Shown: in pieces, positions 33,630 through 43,472 of the stretch | How the letters are laid out: the number at the start of each line of letters is the position of its first letter | Position numbering within the stretch: position 1 is the first letter of the stretch | Assembly: GCA_040839025.1 (NCBI GenBank) | Contig: JBFPJN010000005.1 | Coordinates: 193,325-250,700 of the forward strand | Reading direction: 5' to 3' | From: Alphaproteobacteria bacterium LSUCC0719 | GTDB lineage: Bacteria > Pseudomonadota > Alphaproteobacteria > Puniceispirillales > Puniceispirillaceae | Length of the DNA: 57,376 nt | Position numbers and translations under genes: made by a program | Notes under the pieces: generated by a model | What the model was told of the DNA's origin: nothing | What the model saw: the letters and a program-made list of their open reading frames with translations, nothing else | Database searches by the model: none

Positions 33630-34943
33630 GTGACGTTAAACAGCTTCTGCCATATCTCACGCCTGCTGGGCCTTGCGGTTTTTACCGCCCTGCTTCTGGT
33701 GTCATCCGTTGTTCAGGCTGCGGACACTGCCATCACCGGCCTGCGGATCGGTGGCGTGGAGATAAACGGCCAGCAGGCGCTTCGTGTGGTGATCGAAACC
33801 GACAGGCCGGTGCCGGCGCGCCTGACCCTGCTGGCTGATCCCTATAGATTTGTCGTCGACATCCCCGATGCCGGCTGGCGCGTGGACGGTGTACCAACAA
33901 GCGGCAAAGTCGGCAGCGCGCCGGCAACAGCCTATCGCTTTGGCAGGCCCGACCCGCAGACGGGCAGGGTGGTTGTCGAGTTGAGCGCCCCCGCCGCGCC
34001 GGTTCGGCGCTTCGCGCTTGCGGCTGATAATGGACGTGGCCACAGGCTTGTCTTTGACCTTGCCGATACGGGGCTGACAGGATTTCAGGTGGCGGCAAAG
34101 ACGCTGGCGCGCGAGGGGTTTCACAATTACGACGATGCATCCTCATCAGCGGTGTCCGGCAGCAAGCCGCCATCGGTGACGGCAGCGCCCGCCGCATCAT
34201 CGCAACCGACAAGGTCACAGGCACCGTCAAAGGCCGCCAAGCCGTCCGGCGGACCGGCATGGACGGTGTTCATTGATGCCGGCCATGGCGGCAAGGATCC
34301 CGGCGCTATCGGCACAACCAGAACGCCGGAAAAGCAGATCACACTTGCCGCTGCCAAGGAACTGGCGCGGCAGCTGGAGGCGACCGGGGTGGTCCGGCCA
34401 ATCCTGTCGCGGGCGGATGACCGGTATCTGAAGCTTCGCCAGCGGATCAATCTCGCACGCCAGCAGCAGGCGGATATATTCATTTCACTGCATGCCGATG
34501 CCGCGCCATCCAGCAAGGCGAATGGCATTTCCGTCTTCACCTTGTCCGATACGGCGTCGGACAAGGAAGCTGAATTGCTGGCAAGGAATGAAAACCGGGC
34601 CGACCTCATCGGGGGGCCGGATCTGGCTGTCGAGGATCCGGAAGTTGGCGATGAATTGCTGCGCATGTTTCAACGTGAATCGATGAATCAGTCGACCTAT
34701 CTGGCAAGCGCCATCCTGCAACAGGTCCGCGATATGCCGGGCGGCGACAGAAGGGGCCATCGTTTTGCCGGATTTGCCGTGTTAAAGGCTCCCGACATGC
34801 CCTCGGTTCTGGTTGAAATGGGATTCATCACGAACCGGCGGGACGAGGCAAATCTGAAGACGGCCGAATATCGTACCAAACTGGCAAAGAGACTGGCCAA
34901 GGCGATTGTCGCCTATCTTGATGAGTATGGTCCGCGGGAATGA
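33630..34943 (+). CDS. amiC: N-acetylmuramoyl-L-alanine amidase, AmiC-type
   Basis: This periplasmic zinc amidase cleaves the bond between MurNAc and the stem peptide, chiefly at division septa. The 437-residue product has a signal peptide (LLGLAVFTALLLVSSVVQAA), an AMIN domain (about 35-150), a Ser/Pro/Ala linker and an Amidase_3 domain with IDAGHGGKDPGAIG, SLHADA and VLVEMGFITN, which carry the zinc ligands and catalytic Glu. GTG at 33630 is chosen; a GTG at 33579 would add 17 residues. It overlaps mrcA by four bases (ATGA). Confidence 0.92.
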   Translation: MTLNSFCHISRLLGLAVFTALLLVSSVVQAADTAITGLRIGGVEINGQQALRVVIETDRPVPARLTLLADPYRFVVDIPDAGWRVDGVPTSGKVGSAPATAYRFGRPDPQTGRVVVELSAPAAPVRRFALAADNGRGHRLVFDLADTGLTGFQVAAKTLAREGFHNYDDASSSAVSGSKPPSVTAAPAASSQPTRSQAPSKAAKPSGGPAWTVFIDAGHGGKDPGAIGTTRTPEKQITLAAAKELARQLEATGVVRPILSRADDRYLKLRQRINLARQQQADIFISLHADAAPSSKANGISVFTLSDTASDKEAELLARNENRADLIGGPDLAVEDPEVGDELLRMFQRESMNQSTYLASAILQQVRDMPGGDRRGHRFAGFAVLKAPDMPSVLVEMGFITNRRDEANLKTAEYRTKLAKRLAKAIVAYLDEYGPRE

Positions 34944-37489
34944 CGGAAAAGGTGACCGACAACAGACCGGATGATGCCGCAGGCAGCCATGATGACGGTG
35001 CGGCGATTGCCCTGACCGATACGGTGCAAGCCAAGCGTCGCAAGCCTTTCTACAGACGGTTTATCGGCTTGGTGTCGGTGCTGTTCAGCCTGCTGTTTCT
35101 TGGCACGGTTGCGGCGACGGGGGGTGTGCTGTGGGTCTTCTGGACCTATGGCAAGGGTCTTCCCGATTATCATCAGCTGGCCGAATATGAACCACCGGTT
35201 GCCACCCGCATTCATGCCGGCAATGGCGCGCTGATCGCCGAACATGCCCGTGAGAAGCGTGTTTTCATGCCTGTCGAAGCCATGCCACCGCGTCTTATCC
35301 AGGCGTTTCTGTCGGCCGAGGACAAGGCCTTTTACGCGCATTTCGGGGTTGATCCGCGGGCCCTGCTTCGGGCCGTTGTAACCAATGTGATGAATTACGG
35401 CACCGGACGTCGTCCGATTGGCGCGTCGACGATTACCCAGCAGGTGGCGAAGAATTTCCTGCTGACCAATGAGGTATCGATCGACCGCAAGATCAAGGAG
35501 GCCATCCTGTCCCTGCGGATGGAACGGGCCTTTACCAAGGATCAGATCCTGGCGCTGTATCTGAACGAAATCTATCTTGGCCAGGGAAGCTATGGTGTGG
35601 CGGCGGCGGCGCTGAACTATTTCGACAAGCCGCTTGATCAGTTGACACTCGAAGAGATGGCCTATCTCGCGGCGCTGCCAAAGGCGCCGTCGAATTATCA
35701 TCCGACACGTCGCACCCGGTCGGCCACCATCCGCCGGGACTGGGTTCTCGGTGAAATGCAGCAGAATGGCTTTATCACCGAAGCCGAGCGGATACAGGCT
35801 GTTGCCGTGCCTTTGACAGTCGCCCGGCAAGGTGGATTTGATTCCACCGACGCGCCCTATTTTGCCGAGGAAGTGCGGCGCGAGGTGGTCGCGATGTTTG
35901 GCGAGGAGATGCTCTACACCGGCGGATTGTCGGTGCGCACAACGCTCGATCCGGAGTTGCAGATGGCGGCGCGGATGGCGCTTGAACGCGGCCTCGAGGC
36001 GCTTGACCGACGCCAGGGATGGCGCGGCCCGATTGGCAGCCATGCCGGCGAAGGTGACATCGACGAGATCCTTGCCGGGCATCAGAGCAAAATGCCGGAC
36101 AATCATTTCGCCGCGCTGGTAACCGCGGTCACCAACCGGCATGCCGACATCTATGTCGATGGGCGGCAGGCCCGCATTCCCTTTGAGCTGGCCTTCTGGG
36201 CCTATCCCCCGCGGCGCGAGGATGGTGTAAGGCCGCCGCCGCTGAAGGATCTGCGCGATGCGCTGGCCGCCGGGGATATCGTGATGGTGCAGCCGCCGAC
36301 AGCCACACCGGATTTGATCCGCGACGGGTTTGAACCCGGGCCCGGCGACATGTCGCTGTCGCAGCGGCCGCTTGTCGAAGGGGCCATTGTCGCCCTTGAC
36401 CCGCATACCGGGCGGCTGCTGGCGATGAGTGGCGGATACAGTTACGGCGACTCGGAATTCAACAGGGCGGTGCAGGCGAACCGCCAGCCGGGATCGGCAT
36501 TCAAGCCCTTTGTCTATCTGGCGGCGCTGGATCAGGGCTATAACCCGACGACCCGTATTCTTGACGCCCCGCTTGTGGTTGATCAGGGGGCCGGCAAGCC
36601 GAAATGGAAGCCGGCCAACTATACACGCCGGTTCTACGGACCGTCGATCATGCGCGTTGGCATCGAGAAATCGCGCAACCTGATGACAGCGCGCCTCGCG
36701 ATGAGCCTTGGCATGGAGGAGATCCAGACCTACGCCCGGAAATTCGGGCTGAACCAGGATCTGCCACCATTGCTGTCGATGTCGCTGGGAGCCGGAGAGA
36801 CGACATTGCTCAGGCTGACCTCGGCCTATGGCATGCTTGTCAATGGCGGCAAGAAGATCACCCCAAGTCTGATCGACCGGATCCAGAACCGTCACGGCCA
36901 GACAATCTACCGGCATGACGCGCGGGAGTGCGATGCGTGCCGTGTCGATACAGGCTGGGCAGGCCAGGATATTCCAACGCTTGCCGATACGCGCGAACAG
37001 CTGACATCGCCGGCATCCGCCTTTCAGATGGTGTCGATGCTGGAAGGGGTTATCAAACGCGGCACAGGACGACGTATTGCCGATCTGAACCTGACCATTG
37101 CCGGCAAGACGGGAACCACAAATGACAATACCAATGGCTGGTTCATCGGATTCACACCGGATCTCGCGGTCGGGGTGTTTGTCGGCTATGACACACCGCG
37201 CCAGCTTGGCAAGAGCGAGACGGGATCAACCGTCGCGGTGCCGATCTTTGGTGATTTCATTGCCGCTGCACAGGCCGGCAAACCCGTCATTCCGTTCCGT
37301 CGCCCAAGCGGTATCACCATCATTCCGGTGAATGTCGAGACCGGTGAACGCGCGCTTCCCAACCAGGAGAACGCCATTTTCGAGGTGTTCAAGCCAGGCC
37401 AGCGCCCCGGCGGCACATTGATCGATGTGCCGGGAAGTTCTGTGCGTGCGGCCCCCGATGACGAAATCACGACACCAGGCCTGTTCTGA
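34940..37489 (+). CDS. mrcA: Penicillin-binding protein 1A, bifunctional
   Basis: An 849-residue class A PBP that polymerises glycan strands and cross-links them. It has an N-terminal transmembrane segment (about 45-70), a GT51 glycosyltransferase domain (LSAEDKAFYAHFGVDPRALLRA with the catalytic Glu; STITQQVAKNFLL) and a transpeptidase domain with SAFK as SxxK, a middle motif region, and KTGTT. The large insertion between domains (about 370-450) includes an OB-like segment typical of PBP1A. Translationally coupled to amiC. Confidence 0.95.
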   Translation: MTEKVTDNRPDDAAGSHDDGAAIALTDTVQAKRRKPFYRRFIGLVSVLFSLLFLGTVAATGGVLWVFWTYGKGLPDYHQLAEYEPPVATRIHAGNGALIAEHAREKRVFMPVEAMPPRLIQAFLSAEDKAFYAHFGVDPRALLRAVVTNVMNYGTGRRPIGASTITQQVAKNFLLTNEVSIDRKIKEAILSLRMERAFTKDQILALYLNEIYLGQGSYGVAAAALNYFDKPLDQLTLEEMAYLAALPKAPSNYHPTRRTRSATIRRDWVLGEMQQNGFITEAERIQAVAVPLTVARQGGFDSTDAPYFAEEVRREVVAMFGEEMLYTGGLSVRTTLDPELQMAARMALERGLEALDRRQGWRGPIGSHAGEGDIDEILAGHQSKMPDNHFAALVTAVTNRHADIYVDGRQARIPFELAFWAYPPRREDGVRPPPLKDLRDALAAGDIVMVQPPTATPDLIRDGFEPGPGDMSLSQRPLVEGAIVALDPHTGRLLAMSGGYSYGDSEFNRAVQANRQPGSAFKPFVYLAALDQGYNPTTRILDAPLVVDQGAGKPKWKPANYTRRFYGPSIMRVGIEKSRNLMTARLAMSLGMEEIQTYARKFGLNQDLPPLLSMSLGAGETTLLRLTSAYGMLVNGGKKITPSLIDRIQNRHGQTIYRHDARECDACRVDTGWAGQDIPTLADTREQLTSPASAFQMVSMLEGVIKRGTGRRIADLNLTIAGKTGTTNDNTNGWFIGFTPDLAVGVFVGYDTPRQLGKSETGSTVAVPIFGDFIAAAQAGKPVIPFRRPSGITIIPVNVETGERALPNQENAIFEVFKPGQRPGGTLIDVPGSSVRAAPDDEITTPGLF

Positions 37490-37610
37490 GCCGTCTGACC
37501 CGCCAGGGTGGCCGGGGCCGGATATCGCAAATGGCTTAAATCTTGTCAGCCACCGGCTGGCGCGCTACTTCTAGCCGCTCCGGCCCGGTCGCTTCTGGCA
37601 TGGGTCGGCA

Positions 37611-38738
37611 ATGAATGGACAGGACATGCAAGCTGAAACGCAAGCCCAGATCGACATTATCACCACCGCCATCGATTTGCTGAGAAAGCATGTCGATTTC
37701 GATGTCGCGACAGCGCGTCTTGCCGAGCTTGAGGCGCTCAGCGCCGATGGTGATTTCTGGAATGATCAGGCCGCCGCGCAGGAAGCCATGCGCGAGAAAA
37801 ACCGGCTGCAGCGCCAGATCGAGGTCATCAGCTCGCTGCAGTCGGAGCTTGATGACGCGACAGGCCTGATCGAGCTTGGCGAGATGGAAGGTGATGCAGA
37901 GGTTGTTGCCGAGGCTGAAGCTGCGGTGGCGGCACTGGTGACGATCGCGGAAAAGCGGCAGCTTGAAAGTCTGCTGTCGGGCGAGGCTGACGGCAATGAC
38001 TGTTTCCTCGAAATCCATGCCGGGGCCGGCGGCACCGAGGCCCAGGACTGGGCCGCGATGCTGATGCGGATGTATAGCCGCTGGTGCGAGCGTCGCGGGT
38101 TCAAACTGCAGATGATCGAAGAAAGCGCTGGCGAGGAAGCTGGCATCAAGTCGGTCACCATGCGTATTGAAGGCGACAATGCCTATGGCTGGCTGAAGAC
38201 CGAGTCAGGTGTTCACAGGCTTGTCAGGATTTCACCCTATGACAGTTCGGCGCGCCGCCATACCAGCTTTGCCAGTGCGTGGGTCTATCCGGTTGTCGAT
38301 GACAATATCGAGATCGAGATCGAGGACAAGGATCTGCGGGTCGATACCTACCGGGCGTCCGGCGCTGGTGGACAGCATGTCAACAAGACAGACTCGGCGA
38401 TCCGGATCACCCATATCCCGACCAACATCGTCGTGCAGTGCCAGAATGACCGCTCGCAGCACCGCAACCGCGCCACCGCGCTCAACATGCTGAAGGCGCG
38501 CCTCTATGAGCTGGAGTTGCAGAAGCGCGAAGAGGCGGCGAATGACGCGGCATCGGCGAAGACCGATATCGGCTGGGGTAACCAGATCAGATCCTATGTG
38601 CTGCACCCCTATCAGATGGTCAAAGACCTTCGCACCAACATCGAAAAGGGCAATGCCGGGGCGGTTCTTGACGGGGATCTGGATGACTTCGTCGAAGCCA
38701 GCCTGGCCGCCAGGGTCGGCGCGCAGCGCGCCGGCTAG
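37611..38738 (+). CDS. prfB: Peptide chain release factor 2
   Basis: RF2 ends translation at UGA and UAA. The 375-residue product has the GGQ loop (SGAGGQHVNKTDSA) and the recognition tripeptide as SPY (RISPYDSSARRH) rather than SPF, which I recall as common in alphaproteobacteria. The reading frame is continuous: the +1 programmed frameshift site near codon 26 of many prfB genes is absent. 121 bases separate it from mrcA. Confidence 0.95.
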   Translation: MNGQDMQAETQAQIDIITTAIDLLRKHVDFDVATARLAELEALSADGDFWNDQAAAQEAMREKNRLQRQIEVISSLQSELDDATGLIELGEMEGDAEVVAEAEAAVAALVTIAEKRQLESLLSGEADGNDCFLEIHAGAGGTEAQDWAAMLMRMYSRWCERRGFKLQMIEESAGEEAGIKSVTMRIEGDNAYGWLKTESGVHRLVRISPYDSSARRHTSFASAWVYPVVDDNIEIEIEDKDLRVDTYRASGAGGQHVNKTDSAIRITHIPTNIVVQCQNDRSQHRNRATALNMLKARLYELELQKREEAANDAASAKTDIGWGNQIRSYVLHPYQMVKDLRTNIEKGNAGAVLDGDLDDFVEASLAARVGAQRAG

Positions 38739-38747
38739 GCGCGGCTG

Positions 38748-39206
38748 CTACAGCGCGTTGACGCGCGCCAGCACCTCTTCAGCGTGGCCGGCCACCTTTA
38801 CCTTGGGCCATACATCGACAATGGTTCCCGAGCCATCGATCAGGAAGGTGGCGCGCTGGATGCCCATATAGGTGCGGCCATACATCGATTTTTCGACCCA
38901 GACACCGAACTGCTCGCAAATATCTGTCGCATCATCGGCGCCAAGCTCGCAGGTCAATCCATGCTTGGCACGGAATTTGGCCTGTTTTGTCGGGTTGTCC
39001 TTTGAAATCCCGATCACCTCGCAGGTGGCAGCGGTGAATTCCGGCAACAGCGTTGAAAAACCGACAGCTTCCTTTGTGCAGCCGCTGGTGTCGGCGCGGG
39101 GGAAGAAAAAGACGACCACATTTTTGCCGGCCTTGTCTGCCATTGTGAACGTGCCGGTATCTGTCGGGATGGAAAAGGAAGGTGCCTTTTGGCCTGGTTC
39201 CAGCAT
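38748..39206 (-). CDS. bcp: Bcp/PrxQ-type thioredoxin-dependent peroxiredoxin
   Basis: The 152-residue product is a thiol peroxidase of the Bcp/PrxQ family (MLEPGQKAPSFSIPTDTG, FFFPRADTSGCTKEAVGFS). Cys43 is the peroxidatic residue. The resolving Cys usually five positions on is Val48 here, so it is either a 1-Cys enzyme or uses one of three later cysteines (ATCEVIG, LTCELG, DICEQFG). The start at 39206 gives the family N-terminus; the longer frame upstream is non-homologous. Convergent with prfB. Confidence 0.9.
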   Translation of the reverse strand: MLEPGQKAPSFSIPTDTGTFTMADKAGKNVVVFFFPRADTSGCTKEAVGFSTLLPEFTAATCEVIGISKDNPTKQAKFRAKHGLTCELGADDATDICEQFGVWVEKSMYGRTYMGIQRATFLIDGSGTIVDVWPKVKVAGHAEEVLARVNAL

Positions 39207-39386
39207 GGTGATGGTCCTTCTGTGTGTCGTCGGTCGGGTTGATGTCGGTTTGCGTGTGCCGCCAGCTTTGATCGCGGCGGGACAGCTGTGCATGTCTGGT
39301 AGATGGGATGGGTTTCAATGATCGCAAGACAGTCAACGATCGACATGTTACAAACGCCTCGATAAACGGGCGCTGACAGGGCCGGT

Positions 39387-42300
39387 ATGGTGCAAGAGGA
39401 ACAGCCAGAAATGACCGAGGCAAAGCCGCCGCGCCGCGTGTTGCGGTTGGTGCTGCTGTCTCTGCTGATTGCTGTCCTGGCGCTTGTCGCTGCGCCATTC
39501 ATCTATATTTCCAGCGCCGGTGGACTGGCCGGATTGATGCAGACCGAGCTGAGCCGTCGACTTGGCGGCGCACAGGTCGTTGTCGGTGATGTCGATCTGG
39601 GGTTTGATCTGTCATCCTTGCAACTGACAGTCACTGCAGACAATGTTGGCCTGACGCTTGACGGTGGCTCACTGACCGTTCCTCGTTCCAGCGTTGGGCT
39701 GACACCGCGCTCCCTTCTGATCTGGGCACCGTCGGACATTGTTCTTGGCGGCCTTGACCTTGATCTGACGCTGGATCCGGAAAGCTGGCGCAAATCACCG
39801 CTTGGTGTGGTGGCGGCAAGCATCGCCGCGCCTGTTCCCGCCGGGGCAGACGATACCTTGCCGGGGCGTCAGATCACCATCGCTTCGGCCAGCCTGACCC
39901 TGCGCGACCATAAGGGGCAGGCTCAGCCCGTACGTATTGAAAATATCGAGGCTGAATTTGCCGCTGCGGCAGACGGCACATTCGTCGGTCTGTTCAAGGG
40001 GGATCGTCTGGAGAAAGGTGCGTCGGCAGGCAATCTGTCGATATCGGCTATCGGTGACCTGACCCGCAAGGATTTCCGGATCGACATAACCATGAATGAA
40101 CTGGCCACCACGGGCCTTGCCACCATGTCGCCGGTCCTGCCGACGCTGCTTGCCGATGCCGGCCTGATATCCGGGACGGCAAGTCTGGCGATCACGGCCG
40201 GGGATCTTGATGCGGCGGACATGGACATTGTGGCTGTCGAAGGGGGCCTTGACCTTGCCGTTGTCGGTTTCTCCGCGCTGGCATACGACACGGCGTCGGT
40301 TGTCATCGGTTACAATCATCGGGACGGCGCGTTGTCACTGGCGCAAGGAGAGCTGGCGCTGACAGACGGGCGGACAATCGCCCTGTCCGGCAATCTGCGC
40401 GATCTTCACACGGATATGCCGCAGCTGGCGTTCCGCTTTCGCGGCAACAGATGGCCGGTTGACCGGATTTATGACGACTGGCCCGAAAGGCTGGCACCGG
40501 AATTACGCGCGGCGTTGATGCAACGCGCCACCGGCGGCCAGCTTGAGAATTTCGAACTGGAAATAAGTGGCGGCTTTCAGCGTTCCGAGGCAGCCCTGCA
40601 AATCGTGCAGCTTGATCTGAAGTCGGCAGTTCGCGGTGTGGCTGTTGATGTAGGTACGCAGCAATATGAACAGCTGACCGGCATTGCGGATGGCACTGTC
40701 GCGCTGCGTCTTGGTGCGCGCGGGCTGGTCCAGGCGTTTGCGCTGTCGGTCGGGGTCAGTGACGGCAGTCTGAAGATCGTCGATCATGATACGTCTCTGC
40801 CGCTGGATCGCGCCCAGGTGAGCGTGACATTGCAGGGTGACCGGGTGCTGCTTGAGGATGTCAGCCTTGTTCTGGGTGATGGCGGCAGCATCGGCATTGA
40901 TGGCGCCCTGTTCCTCAGCAGCAAATGGGGCATTTCGGGAACCGACCTGAAGATAGCGGCCAATGGCATGGATGTTGGCAGTTTTCACGCCATCTGGCCG
41001 GAATGGCTTGCCAGCAAGACACGGTCCTGGGTCGGGCAGAAGATGCTGCGGGGACGCGTCGAGGATATCCGCCTGGAGATTGCCAGCGGGGTCGCGGATG
41101 AGCGGCCACAGATCACGCGCCTTCAGGGAACAGTGACGATGCGCGACACGGATCTTCGGCTGAGCCCCAAATTGCCGGTCTTCACCAACATCGATGGCCG
41201 CCTCACGATTGCCGATAATCGTGGTGAGATCATCCTGACCGAGGGTCGGGTCGAGGGGCTGAAACTGGCGACCGGCAAGGTTGAAATCGCCCCGGTTGTT
41301 GGTGGAAACCCGGCAATGGGAAGCACCGATCTGCGTCTGGCAGGTGATGTTGGCGACGTGATCCGTGTTGCATCGGGGCTGGGCTTTGCCGGCAGTGGTA
41401 TGAAGTTGTCGGAACTTGAGGCCGTCGGGAACAGCGAATTTGCGCTTCGAACAAGCTTCCCGGTGCGCCGCAAGCTGACGCCGCAGGACATCCAGCTTGC
41501 GGTTGAAGGCACCGTCACCGATGCCACCTTTGGCAATCTGCCGCTGGGCGCGGAAGCGCGAGACGCCAATATCAGCTTTGCGGCTGACCGGTCCCGGTTC
41601 CTGATCCGCGGCGATGCAACCCTGTTTGGTCTGCCGTCGAAAATTGCCTATCAGCGAAGTGGCGCTGCTGGCAAGGGATGGACAACGCTTGATGTATCGA
41701 CGGTCGACAGCAGCCTTGCACAGGTGAAACAGGCTGCGCTTGCCATTGGCTTCAACGGCGGTGAAGGGATTGACCTGACGACGCTGGACATGTCCGGGCG
41801 TGCCAATGTCGAACTGAAGGCGCGGTTTCCATCCGGCCGGACCCTGCAGCGATCCGACATCGAGATCGAGACCGACATTATCGTCCAGGATGGTAATTTT
41901 GACGGGCTGCCGCTGGTCGGTTCGGCGCAGGACGCTGATTTGGTGATGTCCTTCTCCAGGGCGAGGACCGAAATTTCGGGAACCGCCACCCTCTTCGGCG
42001 CGCCGGTCGATTTCGCGGTGACGGATGACCGCGACGAGGATCTTTTACAGGTCAAGGCCGACGCCCCGAATACGACTGGCATCGCGACGCTGGCCTCGCG
42101 CCTGTCGGGGCTGCAGATTGGCGGTGCCCTTGGCGGTCATATAGAGCTGGCCACAGGGCGCGATCTTTCGGATTTCGAGGTTGAGCTTGCGCTTGATCTT
42201 GCCGAGGCTTCGATAGATGTGCCGGCGTTGGCATGGGTCAAGCTGCCTGCCGAAGCGGGGCGCGTGACAACGCGGCTGATCCTGCGCGGCGGCAGGCTTG

Positions 42301-43457
42301 TATCGATTGAGGATATCGATCTTGCCGCCGGCAGTCTTGAGGCCACTGGCCGGATTGATTTCGGCAAGCGCAGCGACGACAGCTACGGGCTGACACGGGC
42401 GGTGTTCGAGCGCCTGACATGGCCCGGCAACGATATCAACACCATGTCGCTGTCGCGCGATGGGAACGGAAACTGGGCAATCGAGGCCGAAGCCGTGCAG
42501 ATCGATCTGGTTCCGCTTCGTCGCAATCGGGGCATTGGCGAGGGTCGATCGGTCAGCTTTGATATTCTTGCAGACCAGATTTTTGTCGGAGATGGCATTT
42601 CGCTGAGTGGCCACCTGAGTGGCAACAAGGCTGGCAGTGGCGGCGGTGAGGCGGCATTTGCGGGCAATCTCAACTACAACAACACACCGCTGATCAATGA
42701 AAGTGAACTGCAGCTGAGCTTTGGCAAGGGAGGTGACTTTGTAAAGGGTGCCGGTGTTCTGGGCGGTGCCGAGACAAGGTTGACCTATATGGCGGCGGAT
42801 GGCGAAGTTCCCGAACTGACGCTTGCGTCGGAAAATGGGGGCGGCACGCTGAAAGGTCTGCGCATCACCGATGCCATCCGGTCTGGTGAGATGGTCCTGA
42901 AGACGCGGTTCATCGACGGATATGAAAATTTCGACACCAATATCCGGATCACCAACTTTTCGGTTGTCGAGGCACCGGCTGCCATCCGCGCCTTTTCGGT
43001 ACTGGCACCAATCGGACTGTATAATCTTGTCGAGGGCGAGGGCACCGGATTTGCCTGGGGCGAGGCCGAGATTGAAAAGCGTGGCAGCGAGGTGATCCTG
43101 AGGCAGGTGACCGGTCGCGGTCAGGCGGTGTCGGTAGCCTTTGTCGGTAAATATGACCGGTCCACGCGGGTCATGGATGTCAGTGGCAATCTGGTCCCGG
43201 CAAGTTTCCTCAGCCAGATTGTCGGTGTGATTCCGCTGGTTGGCGAGATTCTGACCGGAATTGACAAATCCGGTCTCTTTGTCACGCAGTTCAGCCTGGA
43301 AGGTGACGTCGACGATCCGGACACCTCGGTGACGCCGGCGTCAATCGTTCCGGGTGTGCTTCGCGATCTGTTCAGCCCGTCATGGATACGTCGCGAAGGC
43401 GAACGCATTCTGGGGCCGCAAACCGACAGCACAGCGGACGGCGCTGCCAGCAACTAG
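39387..43457 (+). CDS. Large AsmA/DUF3971-like inner-membrane-anchored protein
   Basis: A 1356-residue protein with an N-terminal transmembrane segment (about 20-42) and a long periplasmic part of repeating beta-strand patterns. The C-terminal 300 residues match the AsmA-like (AsmA_2) domain, with the conserved end region GEGTGFAWGEAEIEKRGSEVILRQ and VIPLVGEILTGIDKSGLFVTQFSLEG. It resembles the YhdP/TamB/AsmA group, which forms hydrophobic-groove bridges moving phospholipids between membranes. Bcp is divergent upstream and tyrS convergent downstream. Start at 39387 or Met9 (39411). Confidence 0.82.
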   Translation: MVQEEQPEMTEAKPPRRVLRLVLLSLLIAVLALVAAPFIYISSAGGLAGLMQTELSRRLGGAQVVVGDVDLGFDLSSLQLTVTADNVGLTLDGGSLTVPRSSVGLTPRSLLIWAPSDIVLGGLDLDLTLDPESWRKSPLGVVAASIAAPVPAGADDTLPGRQITIASASLTLRDHKGQAQPVRIENIEAEFAAAADGTFVGLFKGDRLEKGASAGNLSISAIGDLTRKDFRIDITMNELATTGLATMSPVLPTLLADAGLISGTASLAITAGDLDAADMDIVAVEGGLDLAVVGFSALAYDTASVVIGYNHRDGALSLAQGELALTDGRTIALSGNLRDLHTDMPQLAFRFRGNRWPVDRIYDDWPERLAPELRAALMQRATGGQLENFELEISGGFQRSEAALQIVQLDLKSAVRGVAVDVGTQQYEQLTGIADGTVALRLGARGLVQAFALSVGVSDGSLKIVDHDTSLPLDRAQVSVTLQGDRVLLEDVSLVLGDGGSIGIDGALFLSSKWGISGTDLKIAANGMDVGSFHAIWPEWLASKTRSWVGQKMLRGRVEDIRLEIASGVADERPQITRLQGTVTMRDTDLRLSPKLPVFTNIDGRLTIADNRGEIILTEGRVEGLKLATGKVEIAPVVGGNPAMGSTDLRLAGDVGDVIRVASGLGFAGSGMKLSELEAVGNSEFALRTSFPVRRKLTPQDIQLAVEGTVTDATFGNLPLGAEARDANISFAADRSRFLIRGDATLFGLPSKIAYQRSGAAGKGWTTLDVSTVDSSLAQVKQAALAIGFNGGEGIDLTTLDMSGRANVELKARFPSGRTLQRSDIEIETDIIVQDGNFDGLPLVGSAQDADLVMSFSRARTEISGTATLFGAPVDFAVTDDRDEDLLQVKADAPNTTGIATLASRLSGLQIGGALGGHIELATGRDLSDFEVELALDLAEASIDVPALAWVKLPAEAGRVTTRLILRGGRLVSIEDIDLAAGSLEATGRIDFGKRSDDSYGLTRAVFERLTWPGNDINTMSLSRDGNGNWAIEAEAVQIDLVPLRRNRGIGEGRSVSFDILADQIFVGDGISLSGHLSGNKAGSGGGEAAFAGNLNYNNTPLINESELQLSFGKGGDFVKGAGVLGGAETRLTYMAADGEVPELTLASENGGGTLKGLRITDAIRSGEMVLKTRFIDGYENFDTNIRITNFSVVEAPAAIRAFSVLAPIGLYNLVEGEGTGFAWGEAEIEKRGSEVILRQVTGRGQAVSVAFVGKYDRSTRVMDVSGNLVPASFLSQIVGVIPLVGEILTGIDKSGLFVTQFSLEGDVDDPDTSVTPASIVPGVLRDLFSPSWIRREGERILGPQTDSTADGAASN

Positions 43458-43472
43458 CCCGGTGGCCGGATG

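Noticed and set aside
34913-36916. 667-codon minus-strand ORF opposite mrcA
   Set aside because: Antisense shadow; mrcA has all PBP1A motifs.
37611-37720. Programmed +1 frameshift in prfB
   Set aside because: The frame is continuous from the start codon; there is no in-frame UGA near codon 26.
38230-38260. Altered stop-codon specificity from SPY instead of SPF in RF2
   Set aside because: To my knowledge SPY is usual in alphaproteobacterial RF2, and all proteins here are consistent with the standard code.
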